A stretch of DNA of 64,000 nucleotides from Sphingobacteriia bacterium. Its GTDB lineage: Bacteria; Bacteroidota; Bacteroidia; Chitinophagales; Chitinophagaceae. The position numbers and the translations under genes were made by a program. Positions within the stretch are counted from its first letter, which is position 1; every line of letters starts with the position of its first letter. The notes beneath the pieces are model-generated. The model did not search any database. It had not been told where the DNA came from and saw nothing but the letters and a program-made list of their open reading frames with translations. Location of the stretch: assembly GCA_947452295.1 (NCBI GenBank), contig CANGCK010000007.1, positions 20,419 to 84,418 of the forward strand, read 5' to 3'. This document shows positions 29,777 to 41,206 of the stretch, piece by piece.

Positions 29777-31594
29777 ATGACAACAACTCCAAAAAAGAAA
29801 GTAGTTGACTTTAGGTTGCTAAAAAGAATATTTTACTTTGTTAATCCTTATAAAATCTATTTTTTTGTTAGCCTACTACTGGCCATCTTAATGGCAATGG
29901 CATCACCTGTAAGGCCCTATTTAATTCAGCTAACTGTAAATACGGCCATTGGTAAAAACAATTCGTTACCCAATTGGGTACAATGGGTATTATTTGGTAC
30001 AGACCTCTCTGATGTGAGTAAATTTATCATTGCCATCACCCTTTTTCAAATAGCTTTTTTAGTAATTGAAACCATTATCCGATTCCTCTTTTCTTTTATC
30101 ACCGCTTGGATGGGACAAAATGTAGTAAAAGATTTACGCGTAGCAGTCTATAAAAAAATATTGGGATTAAATCTCCGCCAGTTCGATCAAACACCTATTG
30201 GAACCCTTACTACTCGAACAATTAACGACATAGAAAGCATTAATGATATTTTCTCTGACGGGTTAATTCCAATAATTTCAGACTTACTTACCATAATTAT
30301 TACATTGGGTACCATGTTTTGGATGGATTGGCGCTTAACGTTTATTAGTTTAATTCCATTCCCCATCATGTTAATTGCTACTTACTACTTTAAAGAAAGC
30401 GTTAATAAAAGTTTCACACAAGTACGCAATGCAGTAGCCGCATTAAATGCTTTTGTGCAAGAACATATTACAGGAATGCAAGTGGTACAAGCATTTGCGG
30501 CAGAGGAAAAAGAAATGAATGCGTTCAAAAAAATCAATGAAAAGCACCGTGATGCCAACATAAATGCAATTTTTGCTTATTCAGTTTTCTTTCCTATTGT
30601 AGAAATAGTATTAGCAGTAAGTACCGGCTTATTGGTTTGGTGGATAGCCGATCGTTCTCTAAATGCAGGTATGTTGGTTGCATTTATTTTGTTTCTCAAT
30701 CAAATTTTTAGACCACTTAGAGTGATAGCCGACAAGTTTAATGTATTACAAATGGGTATGATAGCAGCCGAAAGGGTATTTAAGGTATTAGAAAATACCG
30801 ATGAATTACCCAAGAACACTGAAAACGCGTTTAGCCCTGCTCATTTAAAGGGCGAAGTAGTATTCAACAATGTATCATTTGCCTACCAAGCCAATAATTA
30901 TGTTTTAAAACACCTCAATTTCCATGTAAAAGCAGGAGAAACTGTTGCGCTTGTAGGACATACAGGCAGCGGAAAAACATCCATCATTAGTTTGTTGAAT
31001 CGCTTATATCAAATACAAGAAGGTATTATAAGTGTTGATGGTATTTCAATTGATCAATATGATATAAATAGGCTTCGCCGAGGTATTGGTGTGGTATTAC
31101 AAGATGTATTTCTTTTTTCAGGTTCCGTTTTCGATAATATAACCCTGCATGATCCCGAAATAACAATGCAACAAGTAGAAGAAGCAGCTAAAATGATTGG
31201 CGTGCACAACTTTATTATGCAATTACCCGGAGGCTATCAGTACAAAGTAATGGAGAGAGGAAGTACCCTTAGCCTAGGACAGCGGCAATTATTGTCATTT
31301 ATTAGAGCTTTACTGTTTAACCCTGCTATCTTAATTCTAGACGAAGCAACTTCATCTATCGATACCGAAAGTGAACAGTTAATTGAAAAAGCAATCGACA
31401 CATTAATTGCTGGCAGAACATCTATCATTATTGCACATCGATTAAGTACAATTCGTAAAGCAGATAAGATTATTGTATTAGATAAAGGTGAAATAAAAGA
31501 AATGGGTAATCATGAATCGCTCTTGCAATTAGGAGGCTTTTATGCTCAATTGCACGAAAAACAGTTTAGAGAAAAAAACGCTGCCAATCAATAA
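29777..31594 (+). CDS. ABC transporter, fused permease/ATP-binding (MsbA-like)
   Basis: ORF 605 aa; Walker A GHTGSGKTS, LSLGQRQLLSFIRALL, ILDEATSSID. Confidence 0.95.
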   Translation: MTTTPKKKVVDFRLLKRIFYFVNPYKIYFFVSLLLAILMAMASPVRPYLIQLTVNTAIGKNNSLPNWVQWVLFGTDLSDVSKFIIAITLFQIAFLVIETIIRFLFSFITAWMGQNVVKDLRVAVYKKILGLNLRQFDQTPIGTLTTRTINDIESINDIFSDGLIPIISDLLTIIITLGTMFWMDWRLTFISLIPFPIMLIATYYFKESVNKSFTQVRNAVAALNAFVQEHITGMQVVQAFAAEEKEMNAFKKINEKHRDANINAIFAYSVFFPIVEIVLAVSTGLLVWWIADRSLNAGMLVAFILFLNQIFRPLRVIADKFNVLQMGMIAAERVFKVLENTDELPKNTENAFSPAHLKGEVVFNNVSFAYQANNYVLKHLNFHVKAGETVALVGHTGSGKTSIISLLNRLYQIQEGIISVDGISIDQYDINRLRRGIGVVLQDVFLFSGSVFDNITLHDPEITMQQVEEAAKMIGVHNFIMQLPGGYQYKVMERGSTLSLGQRQLLSFIRALLFNPAILILDEATSSIDTESEQLIEKAIDTLIAGRTSIIIAHRLSTIRKADKIIVLDKGEIKEMGNHESLLQLGGFYAQLHEKQFREKNAANQ

Positions 31595-31603
31595 ATAAAT
31601 ACC

Positions 31604-32260
31604 ATGAACCCTAAAGTAGATGAACTATTAAGTAAAGCAAAAAACTGGCCCAATGAACTGGCATTGCTGAGAAAAATATTGCTTCAAAGTCAACTAACCG
31701 AAGAAATTAAATGGGGTAGTCCTTGTTATACATTTCAAGGTAATAACATCTTGATGTTACATGGTTTTAAAGCATTTTGTGCAGTAAGCTTTTTTAAAGG
31801 TGCATTATTAAAAGACAGTGAAAGCTTATTGGTTAAACCAGGTGAAAATACGCAATTGGGCAGGCAAATTCAATTTACCCAATTACAAGAAATAAAAAAA
31901 ATGTCAGCCGTTATACAAGCGTATATTAAAGAAGCCATTGAAGTTGAGCAAAAAGGAATAAAACAAGCACCAGCAAATAGTTCAGAAAACACTATACCAA
32001 TTGAATTTCAGGAAATATTAAATAAAAATACAATACTTAGAAAAGCTTTCGAAAAATTAACACCAGGTAGACAAAGGGCTTATTTGCTATATTTTTCTGC
32101 ACCCAAACAATCTGGAACAAAAATTACGCGAATTGAAAAATATACCCAGCAAATCATAAATGGCAAAGGCATTAATGATTGCACTTGTGGATTGTCTAAA
32201 AAAATGCCCGGTTGTGATGGATCACATAAACTACTCCACACAATTAAAACACCACATTGA
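31604..32260 (+). CDS. DUF1801/YdeI-like protein with C-terminal CDGSH signature
   Basis: ORF 218 aa; EIKWGSPCYTFQGNNILMLHGFKAFCAVSFFKGALL; RKAFEKLTPGRQRAYLLYFSAPKQSGTKITRIEKY; CTCGLSKKMPGCDGSH. Confidence 0.88.
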   Translation: MNPKVDELLSKAKNWPNELALLRKILLQSQLTEEIKWGSPCYTFQGNNILMLHGFKAFCAVSFFKGALLKDSESLLVKPGENTQLGRQIQFTQLQEIKKMSAVIQAYIKEAIEVEQKGIKQAPANSSENTIPIEFQEILNKNTILRKAFEKLTPGRQRAYLLYFSAPKQSGTKITRIEKYTQQIINGKGINDCTCGLSKKMPGCDGSHKLLHTIKTPH

Positions 32261-32355
32261 TATTTAACTTTATTTTAATGTTTTGTTAATTAAGCTAAAG
32301 TGGTAATAAACAACTAGTATTCTATAATACTTTCATTGCTGAAAAAATCTATTGA

Positions 32356-32814
32356 ATGATCAATAAAATTTGCATCCTAGTTGCCGTAGTAGTTTTAAGT
32401 ATGAACATGTTAAATGCTCAAACACTCCAACAAGTTCCATTTAAATTGGCCAAACATTATTTTGTAAAAAACAATGTAAAAACCGACCAACTGAAGCAAT
32501 ATAAAATTACTTCGCAAAAGGAGTTTGATAAATTATTTGGCGCTGCTGTGGTGATGGGTAAAGATGGCGCACCTACAAAGATTGATTTTAAGAAAGAGAT
32601 TGTAATAGCGGTTGTAGGGGCTGAAACTTCAATTGCAACTGAATTCATACCAGAAAACATATTAGCCAATTTTGTGGCAACAGGCAAATCAACCCTGGTA
32701 TTTCAATACAAAACGCAATTGGGTAAAACCAATAGTTTCACCGTGGTACCAAATGTTATTGTTGTGGTAGACAGAAAGTATATTGGTTATGCAGTAAAAT
32801 TAAAAGGGCAATAA
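32356..32814 (+). CDS. Hypothetical secreted protein
   Basis: ORF 152 aa; N-terminal signal peptide MINKICILVAVVVLSMNMLNAQ. Confidence 0.65.
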   Translation: MINKICILVAVVVLSMNMLNAQTLQQVPFKLAKHYFVKNNVKTDQLKQYKITSQKEFDKLFGAAVVMGKDGAPTKIDFKKEIVIAVVGAETSIATEFIPENILANFVATGKSTLVFQYKTQLGKTNSFTVVPNVIVVVDRKYIGYAVKLKGQ

Positions 32815-32893
32815 TTGAAGATATTAGCTAATAAATAATATCAGTAAAATTATTGATTTGACGTAAATTGTAATTTTAATCAAGATAAAGAGA

Positions 32894-33106
32894 ATGGGAA
32901 AGCAACAACATATTAATGATGGTAGAACTCAAATAGTATTGGAAGAGCGTAATCAGGCCCAATATGGATTTAGATTTCGTTCAGAAGATGAAAAACTTCT
33001 TGAGGATATTTTCAGGTCAGATAAAGAAAAATTATCACTTTTCACTGATATGTTGTGCCGGGAGAAGATGTTTAACGAAATAAGAGTTAATACTAGAACT
33101 TTTTAA
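32894..33106 (+). CDS. Small hypothetical protein, 70 aa
   Basis: ORF 8 bp upstream of the nucleotidyltransferase-like gene, same strand. Confidence 0.6.
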   Translation: MGKQQHINDGRTQIVLEERNQAQYGFRFRSEDEKLLEDIFRSDKEKLSLFTDMLCREKMFNEIRVNTRTF

Positions 33107-33114
33107 TAAGTATT

Positions 33115-33594
33115 ATGGATATTTTAAATAAAGATTTATTAAAATTTTGGGAGGAACTTCGTACACAAAATGTAAAATATATTATGATTGGTGGCTTTGC
33201 TACTCGTTTTCATGGTTATAATCGATCAACTGATGATTTAGATATTTGGTTAGAAGACACGCTGATTAATAGACAAAAATTACGAACAGCCTTTAAAAAT
33301 CTAGGATATGGCGATTATGCTTCAATAGAAACAATGCAGTTTGTTCCTGGATGGACTAGTTTTTATGCAGCAGGTATCGAATTAGATATTTTAACTTTTA
33401 TGAAGGGGTTAGAACACTTATCATTTGAGGATTGTTATCAGCATGCTTTTATTGCAACAATTGAAAATATTGATATTCCATTTTTGCATATTGACCATTT
33501 AATTTTAAATAAAAAAGCTGCAAACCGCCCAAAAGACCAATTGGATGTTATTTATTTAGAAAAAATCAAAGAAATCCGCGATAAAGGGCAATAA
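33115..33594 (+). CDS. Nucleotidyltransferase (DUF6036/AbiEii-like)
   Basis: ORF 159 aa; KYIMIGGFATRFHGYNRSTDDLDIWLED (GG...DxD) motif. Confidence 0.8.
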   Translation: MDILNKDLLKFWEELRTQNVKYIMIGGFATRFHGYNRSTDDLDIWLEDTLINRQKLRTAFKNLGYGDYASIETMQFVPGWTSFYAAGIELDILTFMKGLEHLSFEDCYQHAFIATIENIDIPFLHIDHLILNKKAANRPKDQLDVIYLEKIKEIRDKGQ

Positions 33595-33654
33595 ATTATC
33601 CAATAACTTTTCCTGTTTTTCATCAATTTGTATTCCTTTTTCCTGCCTTACCCT

Positions 33655-33662
33655 TATCTTTG
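33655..33662 (+). promoter_or_regulatory. TATCTTTG (-7-like) element upstream of atpB
   Basis: Exact TAnnTTTG match 20 bp before ATG 33683. Confidence 0.45.
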
Positions 33663-33682
33663 CCGCAAATTTCGAGAAGGGT

Positions 33683-35055
<1,373 letters not shown>

Positions 35056-35068
35056 TAGTACAACCTTT

Positions 35069-35113
35069 TTACTGCACCATGCGCAAAGGGCAAATGGTGC
35101 AGTAATATTTTTC
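35069..35113 (+). terminator. Terminator/attenuator-like hairpin between atpE and atpF
   Basis: TTACTGCACCAT-gcgcaaagggcaa-ATGGTGCAGTAA followed by TATTTTT. Confidence 0.65.
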
Positions 35114-35139
35114 TAATTTAGTAGATTTAAATATTTAAT

Positions 35140-35634
35140 ATGGAACTGTTATTACCCGGCTTAGGATTGTTGTTTTGGACTTTTGTTGCATTCCTAATTG
35201 TATTTTTTATTTTAAAAGCTTTTGCTTGGGGTACAATACTTACTTCATTAAAAGAAAGAGAAACTGGTATCGCTGATGCTATTGCTTCTGCCGATAAGGT
35301 AAAGGCTGAAATGGCTACATTGAAAAATGAGAACGAAGCAATGATGGCTAAAGCTCGTGAAGAAAGAGCAGTGATGATAAAGGAAGCCAAAGAAACAGCA
35401 GATAAAATGGTAGCAGACGCTAAAGAAAAAGCAAAGTCTGAATACGATAAAATTGTTGCTGATGCGCAAGTTGCTATTCTTCAACAAAAAAATGCTGCAC
35501 TTACCGATGTTAAAAATCAAGTGGGCGCCTTGGTAATTCAAGTTGCTGAAAAAGTGTTGAGCAGAGAATTATCTAATAAAGGAGAACAAGAAAACTATAT
35601 CAAACAATTAACCGAAGGTGTTAAATTGAATTAA
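35140..35634 (+). CDS. atpF: ATP synthase F0 subunit b
   Basis: ORF 164 aa; N-terminal TM, charged helical stalk; position in operon. Confidence 0.95.
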   Translation: MELLLPGLGLLFWTFVAFLIVFFILKAFAWGTILTSLKERETGIADAIASADKVKAEMATLKNENEAMMAKAREERAVMIKEAKETADKMVADAKEKAKSEYDKIVADAQVAILQQKNAALTDVKNQVGALVIQVAEKVLSRELSNKGEQENYIKQLTEGVKLN

Positions 35635-35637
35635 TCC

Positions 35638-36198
35638 ATGCCAAATCCAAGATTAGCAGACAGATACGCCAAAAGCTTGATTGACCTTGCATCTGAAAAA
35701 AATATTTTAGAGGCAGTTTGTGAAGATATGCGTTATATACAGGCCTTGTGTAAGCAAAGTCGCGATTTTTTAAACTTACTACGTAGCCCAATTATTAAAC
35801 CCGATCAAAAAGGAAAATTAATAGATGCGGTTACTAATGATAAAGTAAATGCGCTAACAGCTGCTTTTAATAATCTATTAGTGAAGAAGGGGAGAGAAAG
35901 TGATTTACCTGAAATTGCAACTGCATTTATTAGCCAGTTTAACACATTGAAAGGAATTCATCAGGTTAAATTAACCACTGCCGTAGCAGTTTCTGAAGAG
36001 TTGAAAAAATCAATTCAAAACAAAGTTCAATCTGCTAATAACTTTGGAACTGTTGAATTAGAAACTGTAACAGACGAATCATTAATTGGTGGTTTTGTTT
36101 TAGAGTTTAATAATAAATTGGTTGATGCAAGTGTGGCGCATGATTTACGTGAAATCAAAAAGCAATTCTCTCAAAATTTATATATAGCGGATTTATAA
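35638..36198 (+). CDS. atpH: ATP synthase F1 subunit delta
   Basis: ORF 186 aa; RLADRYAKSLIDLA...; VTDESLIGGFVLEFNNKLVDASVAHDLREIKKQF. Confidence 0.95.
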   Translation: MPNPRLADRYAKSLIDLASEKNILEAVCEDMRYIQALCKQSRDFLNLLRSPIIKPDQKGKLIDAVTNDKVNALTAAFNNLLVKKGRESDLPEIATAFISQFNTLKGIHQVKLTTAVAVSEELKKSIQNKVQSANNFGTVELETVTDESLIGGFVLEFNNKLVDASVAHDLREIKKQFSQNLYIADL

Positions 36199-36231
36199 TC
36201 ATTATTACAAAAATTACTTAAACAATACAAA

Positions 36232-37809
36232 ATGGTAGACATTAAACCAGATGAAATATCAGCGATACTGAGACAACAACTCAGTAATTTCAACGCTTCT
36301 GCAGAACTTGAGGAAGTAGGTACCGTATTGCAAGTGGGTGATGGTATTGCCCGTGTATATGGATTAAACGGTGTAAGAAGTGGTGAGTTGGTTGTTTTTG
36401 AAAATGGCGTAAAAGCTATTGCATTGAACCTTGAAGAAGATAATGTGGGTGTGGTAATGATGGGCGAAAGTGGTTCTATTAAAGAAGGTGCAAAAGTTAA
36501 AAGAACCGGTCAAATTGCCTCCATTAAAGTTGGTGAAGGAGTAGTTGGGCGTGTTATTAATACATTGGGAGAACCAATAGATGGTAAAGGCCCAATTACC
36601 GGCGAATTATATGAAATGCCTTTAGAGCGTAAAGCACCAGGGGTAATTTATCGTGAGCCAGTAAAAGAACCATTACAAACTGGGATTAAAGCAATTGATG
36701 CAATGATTCCTGTAGGTCGTGGACAACGTGAGTTGGTTATTGGCGACCGTCAAACTGGCAAAACAGCTATTTGTATTGATACCATCATCAATCAGAAAGA
36801 ATTCTATGATGAAGGTAAACCAGTATATTGTATTTATGTAGCTGTTGGCCAAAAAGCTTCTACAGTTGCAGGGGTAATGAAAACATTGGCCGACAATGGC
36901 GCGATGGCTTACACAACTATTGTTGCTGCTTCTGCTTCCGATCCTGCTCCATTACAATTCTACGCTCCATTTGCGGGTGCTGCAATTGGTGAATTCTTCC
37001 GTGATACAGGTCGCCCTGCCCTGATTATTTATGATGATTTATCTAAACAAGCAGTAGCTTATCGTGAAGTTTCTTTGTTGTTAAGAAGACCACCAGGACG
37101 TGAAGCATATCCAGGTGACGTATTCTATTTACATAGCCGTTTATTGGAAAGAGCTGCCAAAGTTATTGCCAATGATGATGTTGCTAAGAACATGAATGAT
37201 CTTCCAGCTTCTATTAAACATTTGGTAAAAGGTGGTGGTTCTTTAACTGCATTGCCAATTATTGAAACACAAGCGGGCGACGTATCTGCATACATTCCTA
37301 CCAACGTAATTTCTATTACCGACGGACAAATTTTCTTAGAAGGTAACTTGTTTAATGCGGGTATACGTCCGGCAATTAACGTAGGTATCTCTGTAAGTCG
37401 TGTGGGTGGTAATGCACAGATTAAATCCATGAAGAAAGTGGCAGGTACTTTAAAATTAGACCAGGCTTTATACCGTGAGTTAGAAGCGTTTTCTAAATTT
37501 GGTGGTGACCTAGATGCTGCAACTAAGTCTGTAATCGACAAAGGTGCCAGAAACGTAGAAATTCTTAAGCAAGCTCAATACACTCCATTCTCTGTTGAGA
37601 AACAAGTAGCGATCATATACTTAGGAACGCAAGGTTTATTGCGTGAAGTAGCTGTAAGAAAAGTTAAAGAATTTGAAGCACATTTCTTAATGGAAATGGA
37701 AAACAAATTACCTGATGTATTAGCTGAATTCAAGAAAGGTAATTTAACAGACGAAAGTTTAAAGAAAATGACCGATTTAGCTGCAACTTTGGTTCCGCAG
37801 TATAAATAG
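36232..37809 (+). CDS. atpA: ATP synthase F1 subunit alpha
   Basis: ORF 525 aa; [37 protein letters not shown]. Confidence 0.98.
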   Translation: MVDIKPDEISAILRQQLSNFNASAELEEVGTVLQVGDGIARVYGLNGVRSGELVVFENGVKAIALNLEEDNVGVVMMGESGSIKEGAKVKRTGQIASIKVGEGVVGRVINTLGEPIDGKGPITGELYEMPLERKAPGVIYREPVKEPLQTGIKAIDAMIPVGRGQRELVIGDRQTGKTAICIDTIINQKEFYDEGKPVYCIYVAVGQKASTVAGVMKTLADNGAMAYTTIVAASASDPAPLQFYAPFAGAAIGEFFRDTGRPALIIYDDLSKQAVAYREVSLLLRRPPGREAYPGDVFYLHSRLLERAAKVIANDDVAKNMNDLPASIKHLVKGGGSLTALPIIETQAGDVSAYIPTNVISITDGQIFLEGNLFNAGIRPAINVGISVSRVGGNAQIKSMKKVAGTLKLDQALYRELEAFSKFGGDLDAATKSVIDKGARNVEILKQAQYTPFSVEKQVAIIYLGTQGLLREVAVRKVKEFEAHFLMEMENKLPDVLAEFKKGNLTDESLKKMTDLAATLVPQYK

Positions 37810-37830
37810 TAAGTTAATAATACATATTAT

Positions 37831-37868
37831 AATCCCGTAACAATTAATTTTGCTACGGGATTTTTTAA
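37831..37868 (+). terminator. Terminator after atpA
   Basis: AATCCCGTA ... TACGGGATTTTTT. Confidence 0.85.
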
Positions 37869-37956
37869 TTATTTCAACTCCTCTTTATAAATTCAAAATA
37901 ATTTAGCTTTAATAGCGTTTTATATTCTACCAATAATTTCCTAAAACCAAAACCCA

Positions 37957-38586
37957 ATGAAAAAAGCTTTCTTTTTCATCTCTCTCCTTTTTTTCGGAAT
38001 TGTAAATGCCCAAACTCCTTATGAAGACAGCATGGCTATTGGCTTGGAAAAATATAAGGCTGCAGGAACCGCAGATGATATGCTTGCCGCAGCTACCTTT
38101 TTTGAATCATTGGGTGATACTACAAAAGACAAGTGGTTGCCATATTATTATGCTGCACATGCAACGCTTTTAGCCTCTAAAATGACTAGTAAAACAAGTA
38201 AAGATAAAGTTGCAGAAAGAGTGAACGAATTAATAGCCAAAGCAGATGCTATTGAAGCAGATATTTCTGAACTGTTTTGTTTAAAACAGATGGTTGCAGT
38301 AATGCAAATTTTTGTTAATCCGATGAGTAGATTTCAAACTTATGGAGAAATTGCTGCTGAGGCATTTGCCAATGCTAAAACAACAGACCCTACAAATCCA
38401 AGGCCTTATTTGATAGAAGGAATGTATCTTATGAATATGCCAGAGGGTATTGGAGGGGGGAAAGTACCTGCAAAAAAACTATTGCAAAAAGCTATTGTGC
38501 TATTTGATTCTTTCGAGCCAGCTTCTCCATTACACCCAAATTGGGGGAAAGAACAAGCAGAAAAAGCACTTGCTGCTTGCCAATAA
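37957..38586 (+). CDS. Secreted hypothetical (TPR-like) protein
   Basis: ORF 209 aa; signal peptide; helical repeat-like content. Confidence 0.65.
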   Translation: MKKAFFFISLLFFGIVNAQTPYEDSMAIGLEKYKAAGTADDMLAAATFFESLGDTTKDKWLPYYYAAHATLLASKMTSKTSKDKVAERVNELIAKADAIEADISELFCLKQMVAVMQIFVNPMSRFQTYGEIAAEAFANAKTTDPTNPRPYLIEGMYLMNMPEGIGGGKVPAKKLLQKAIVLFDSFEPASPLHPNWGKEQAEKALAACQ

Positions 38587-38607
38587 AATATATTACTTTA
38601 TTCTTTT

Positions 38608-38636
38608 ACCCCGCCAATAATTGTCGGGGTTCTTTT
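38608..38636 (+). terminator. Probable terminator
   Basis: ACCCCGcCAATaATTGtCGGGGT + TCTTTT. Confidence 0.65.
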
Positions 38637-38683
38637 GCCATTAACCGAACATCTTTCCTTAATGCTTGTTAATAGAATTGATG

Positions 38684-39616
38684 CAGCATATTTTAAAAGT
38701 ATCGAATTTAACCAAATATTTTGGCAATCTTACAGCAGTGAACGATTTGTCGTTTAATGTAGGAGCAGGTGATGTTTATGGATTTTTAGGACAAAATGGA
38801 GCGGGAAAAAGTACTACCATTCGGATGCTGCTTACGCTAATCACTCCTACTGATGGAGATATTGAACTTTTTGGCTACTCCTTAAAAACACATAGAAAAG
38901 AGATACTTCGACAGGTTGGAGCAGTGATAGAAAAACCGGATGTATATAAATACCTTTCTGCTTACGAAAATCTTAAACTCTTTGCTAAACTGAGTGGTAT
39001 AAAACCCGACCACGCACTTTTAATGAATCAATTAGAAATGGTAGGGCTGGCAAACCGTGCAAATGATACTGTGAAAACCTTTTCACAAGGGATGAAACAA
39101 CGATTGGGCATTGCCATTGCCTTGGTTCACAATCCTCCATTAATTGTGTTGGATGAGCCTACCAATGGCCTCGATCCACAAGGTATTGCAGATATCAGAA
39201 ACCTTATTTTACAATTAAGTAGAGCACAAAAGAAAACCATCATCGTTTCTTCTCATTTATTAAATGAAATTGAACAAATTGCTACACGTATATTAATCAT
39301 CGACAAGGGAAAGAAGCTGGTAGAGGACAGTGCCGCTGCATTATTCGATAGCACTCAAACCATTCTACAGGTTCATACTACTAATAATGCAGAAGCCTTG
39401 GAAAAACTGAGCCAATCGACCTGGGCTAACCACCTTAAACCAATGCGCGATGGATTACTGATTTTTCAGTTATCACAAGAACAAATCCCTCAACTAAATA
39501 TAGATCTGGTAAAGCTGGGAATTGAATTGTTATCGCTTCAGCCAAGAAATAGCTTAGAAGATTATTTCTTACAAATAACAGCAGGAAAACAATATGTGGA
39601 CACATTTACAAATTGA
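38684..39616 (+). CDS. ABC transporter ATP-binding protein
   Basis: ORF 38666..39616 (second Met MQHILKVSNLTKYFG at 38684); GQNGAGKSTT, FSQGMKQRLGIA, IVLDEPTNGLDP. Confidence 0.95.
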   Translation, partial: QHILKVSNLTKYFGNLTAVNDLSFNVGAGDVYGFLGQNGAGKSTTIRMLLTLITPTDGDIELFGYSLKTHRKEILRQVGAVIEKPDVYKYLSAYENLKLFAKLSGIKPDHALLMNQLEMVGLANRANDTVKTFSQGMKQRLGIAIALVHNPPLIVLDEPTNGLDPQGIADIRNLILQLSRAQKKTIIVSSHLLNEIEQIATRILIIDKGKKLVEDSAAALFDSTQTILQVHTTNNAEALEKLSQSTWANHLKPMRDGLLIFQLSQEQIPQLNIDLVKLGIELLSLQPRNSLEDYFLQITAGKQYVDTFTN

Positions 39617-40469
39617 GTTGTATAAAATATTTAAGCGTCCCAGAACTTATCTGGCTTTTGCTGCAATTACTGCACTAATTGGTGTTATTCAATTAGGGTT
39701 GAAAGTGGATGGCAAAGAATACACTGAATTTGTTATGGCAGATTTTGCTACCTCTTTTTCAGTGGATGGCAATATCTTAAATGGATATTTTATTTGTTAT
39801 GTTATTCTTCAGCTATTATTGGTTCATGTGCCATTGCTAATTGCTTTAATTGCTGCCGATATGATATCGGGCGAAGCAAATATGGGTACACTGAGATTAT
39901 TATTAACTAAACCTCAGTCGAGAACTGCAATACTTCTTGCTAAATTTTTTGCAGCGGTGGTGTACACTTTGTTGCTGCTTATATGGATTGCTATTATGGG
40001 TTTATTATGTAGCATGCTTATTTTCGGTACAGATGATTTGTTTTTAATGAAGAGTAGCTATGTAGTGATTGTAAAGGAGTCGGATGTTTTTTGGAGATAT
40101 GCAGGTGCATTTTGTTTCGCAGCCCTAGCTATGGTTACTGTTGCAGCCCTTGGCTTTTTTTTGTCGTTCTTTGCCGAAAACTCTATTGGGCCTATTGTTG
40201 CAACAATGAGTGTTATTGTAGTTTGCACTATTTTAAGTACCATGAATATTCCTTTGTTTAATACCATCAAACCCTTTTTATTTACTTCTCACATGAATAA
40301 TTGGAAAGAATTTTTTGATTTTAAAGTAAACGATGCCAATGAAGCAATTATTGGATCCATTCAAAATCCACAAAAAATCATTCAATCTTCCTGTATACTA
40401 TTTGCACATATTATTGGGTTTGTTGGTTCAGCAATTATTTTATTTAGAAAGAAAGATATACTTAGTTAA
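39594..40469 (+). CDS. ABC transporter permease (ABC-2 type)
   Basis: ORF 291 aa; multiple TMs; ADMISGEANMGTLRLLLTKPQSR; overlaps ATPase gene by 23 bp. Confidence 0.9.
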   Translation: MWTHLQIELYKIFKRPRTYLAFAAITALIGVIQLGLKVDGKEYTEFVMADFATSFSVDGNILNGYFICYVILQLLLVHVPLLIALIAADMISGEANMGTLRLLLTKPQSRTAILLAKFFAAVVYTLLLLIWIAIMGLLCSMLIFGTDDLFLMKSSYVVIVKESDVFWRYAGAFCFAALAMVTVAALGFFLSFFAENSIGPIVATMSVIVVCTILSTMNIPLFNTIKPFLFTSHMNNWKEFFDFKVNDANEAIIGSIQNPQKIIQSSCILFAHIIGFVGSAIILFRKKDILS

Positions 40470-40506
40470 ATATTGGTAGGCGGGTGATTCGGAAAATAAA
40501 AAAAAC

Positions 40507-41205
40507 ATGAGCGGAATTAAATTGAAAGTATTGATTGGATTATTGTGGATCTTTGTTGTACAACATTCCAATGCGCAAGATGTAAATGAACTGGTAAGAA
40601 AGGTAAAAGCCAAATTAGATTTGGTGAACGACTATACTGCCGTGGGTAAAATGAAAACAGATGTGGCATTTATTAAAGCACCGGTAGGCGCTGTAAAAAT
40701 GTTTTTTAAAAAACCCGACCGGTTTAAGTTGCAACGTAATGGGGGCATTTCTGTACTTCCAAAGGGTGGGGTTAGTTTTAATATGGGAAATTTATTGGCT
40801 GCTTCCGGATTTACTGCCATTGATGCAGGTACTGGCGAAGTAGCTAAAACAAAAACCAGAATAGTGAAATTATTACCCAATGGAGATAACAACGATGTGA
40901 TATTATCTACTTTGTATATTGATGAAAGCAATTTGTTGATTATAAAGTCGGTGACTACCACTCGTGAAAATGGTACGTTTGAAATGGAAATGAGCTATGG
41001 CAAATATGCTACTTACGGATTGCCAGACAAGGTGTATTTTAGTTTCAATGCGAAAGATTATAAGCTCCCTAAAGGGATAACCTTGGAGTTTGATGACGCT
41101 GATAAAGCCATTAAAGAAAAGATGAAAGGAAAGAAGGGAAGAGTGGAGATCATTTATAGCGGGTATGAAATAAATAAAGGAATTGCCGACCAACTATTTA
41201 AATAA
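40507..41205 (+). CDS. LolA-like outer-membrane lipoprotein carrier family
   Basis: ORF 232 aa; signal peptide; NDYTAVGKMKTDVAFIKAPVGAVKMFFKKPDRFKLQ. Confidence 0.7.
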   Translation: MSGIKLKVLIGLLWIFVVQHSNAQDVNELVRKVKAKLDLVNDYTAVGKMKTDVAFIKAPVGAVKMFFKKPDRFKLQRNGGISVLPKGGVSFNMGNLLAASGFTAIDAGTGEVAKTKTRIVKLLPNGDNNDVILSTLYIDESNLLIIKSVTTTRENGTFEMEMSYGKYATYGLPDKVYFSFNAKDYKLPKGITLEFDDADKAIKEKMKGKKGRVEIIYSGYEINKGIADQLFK

Positions 41206-41206
41206 G

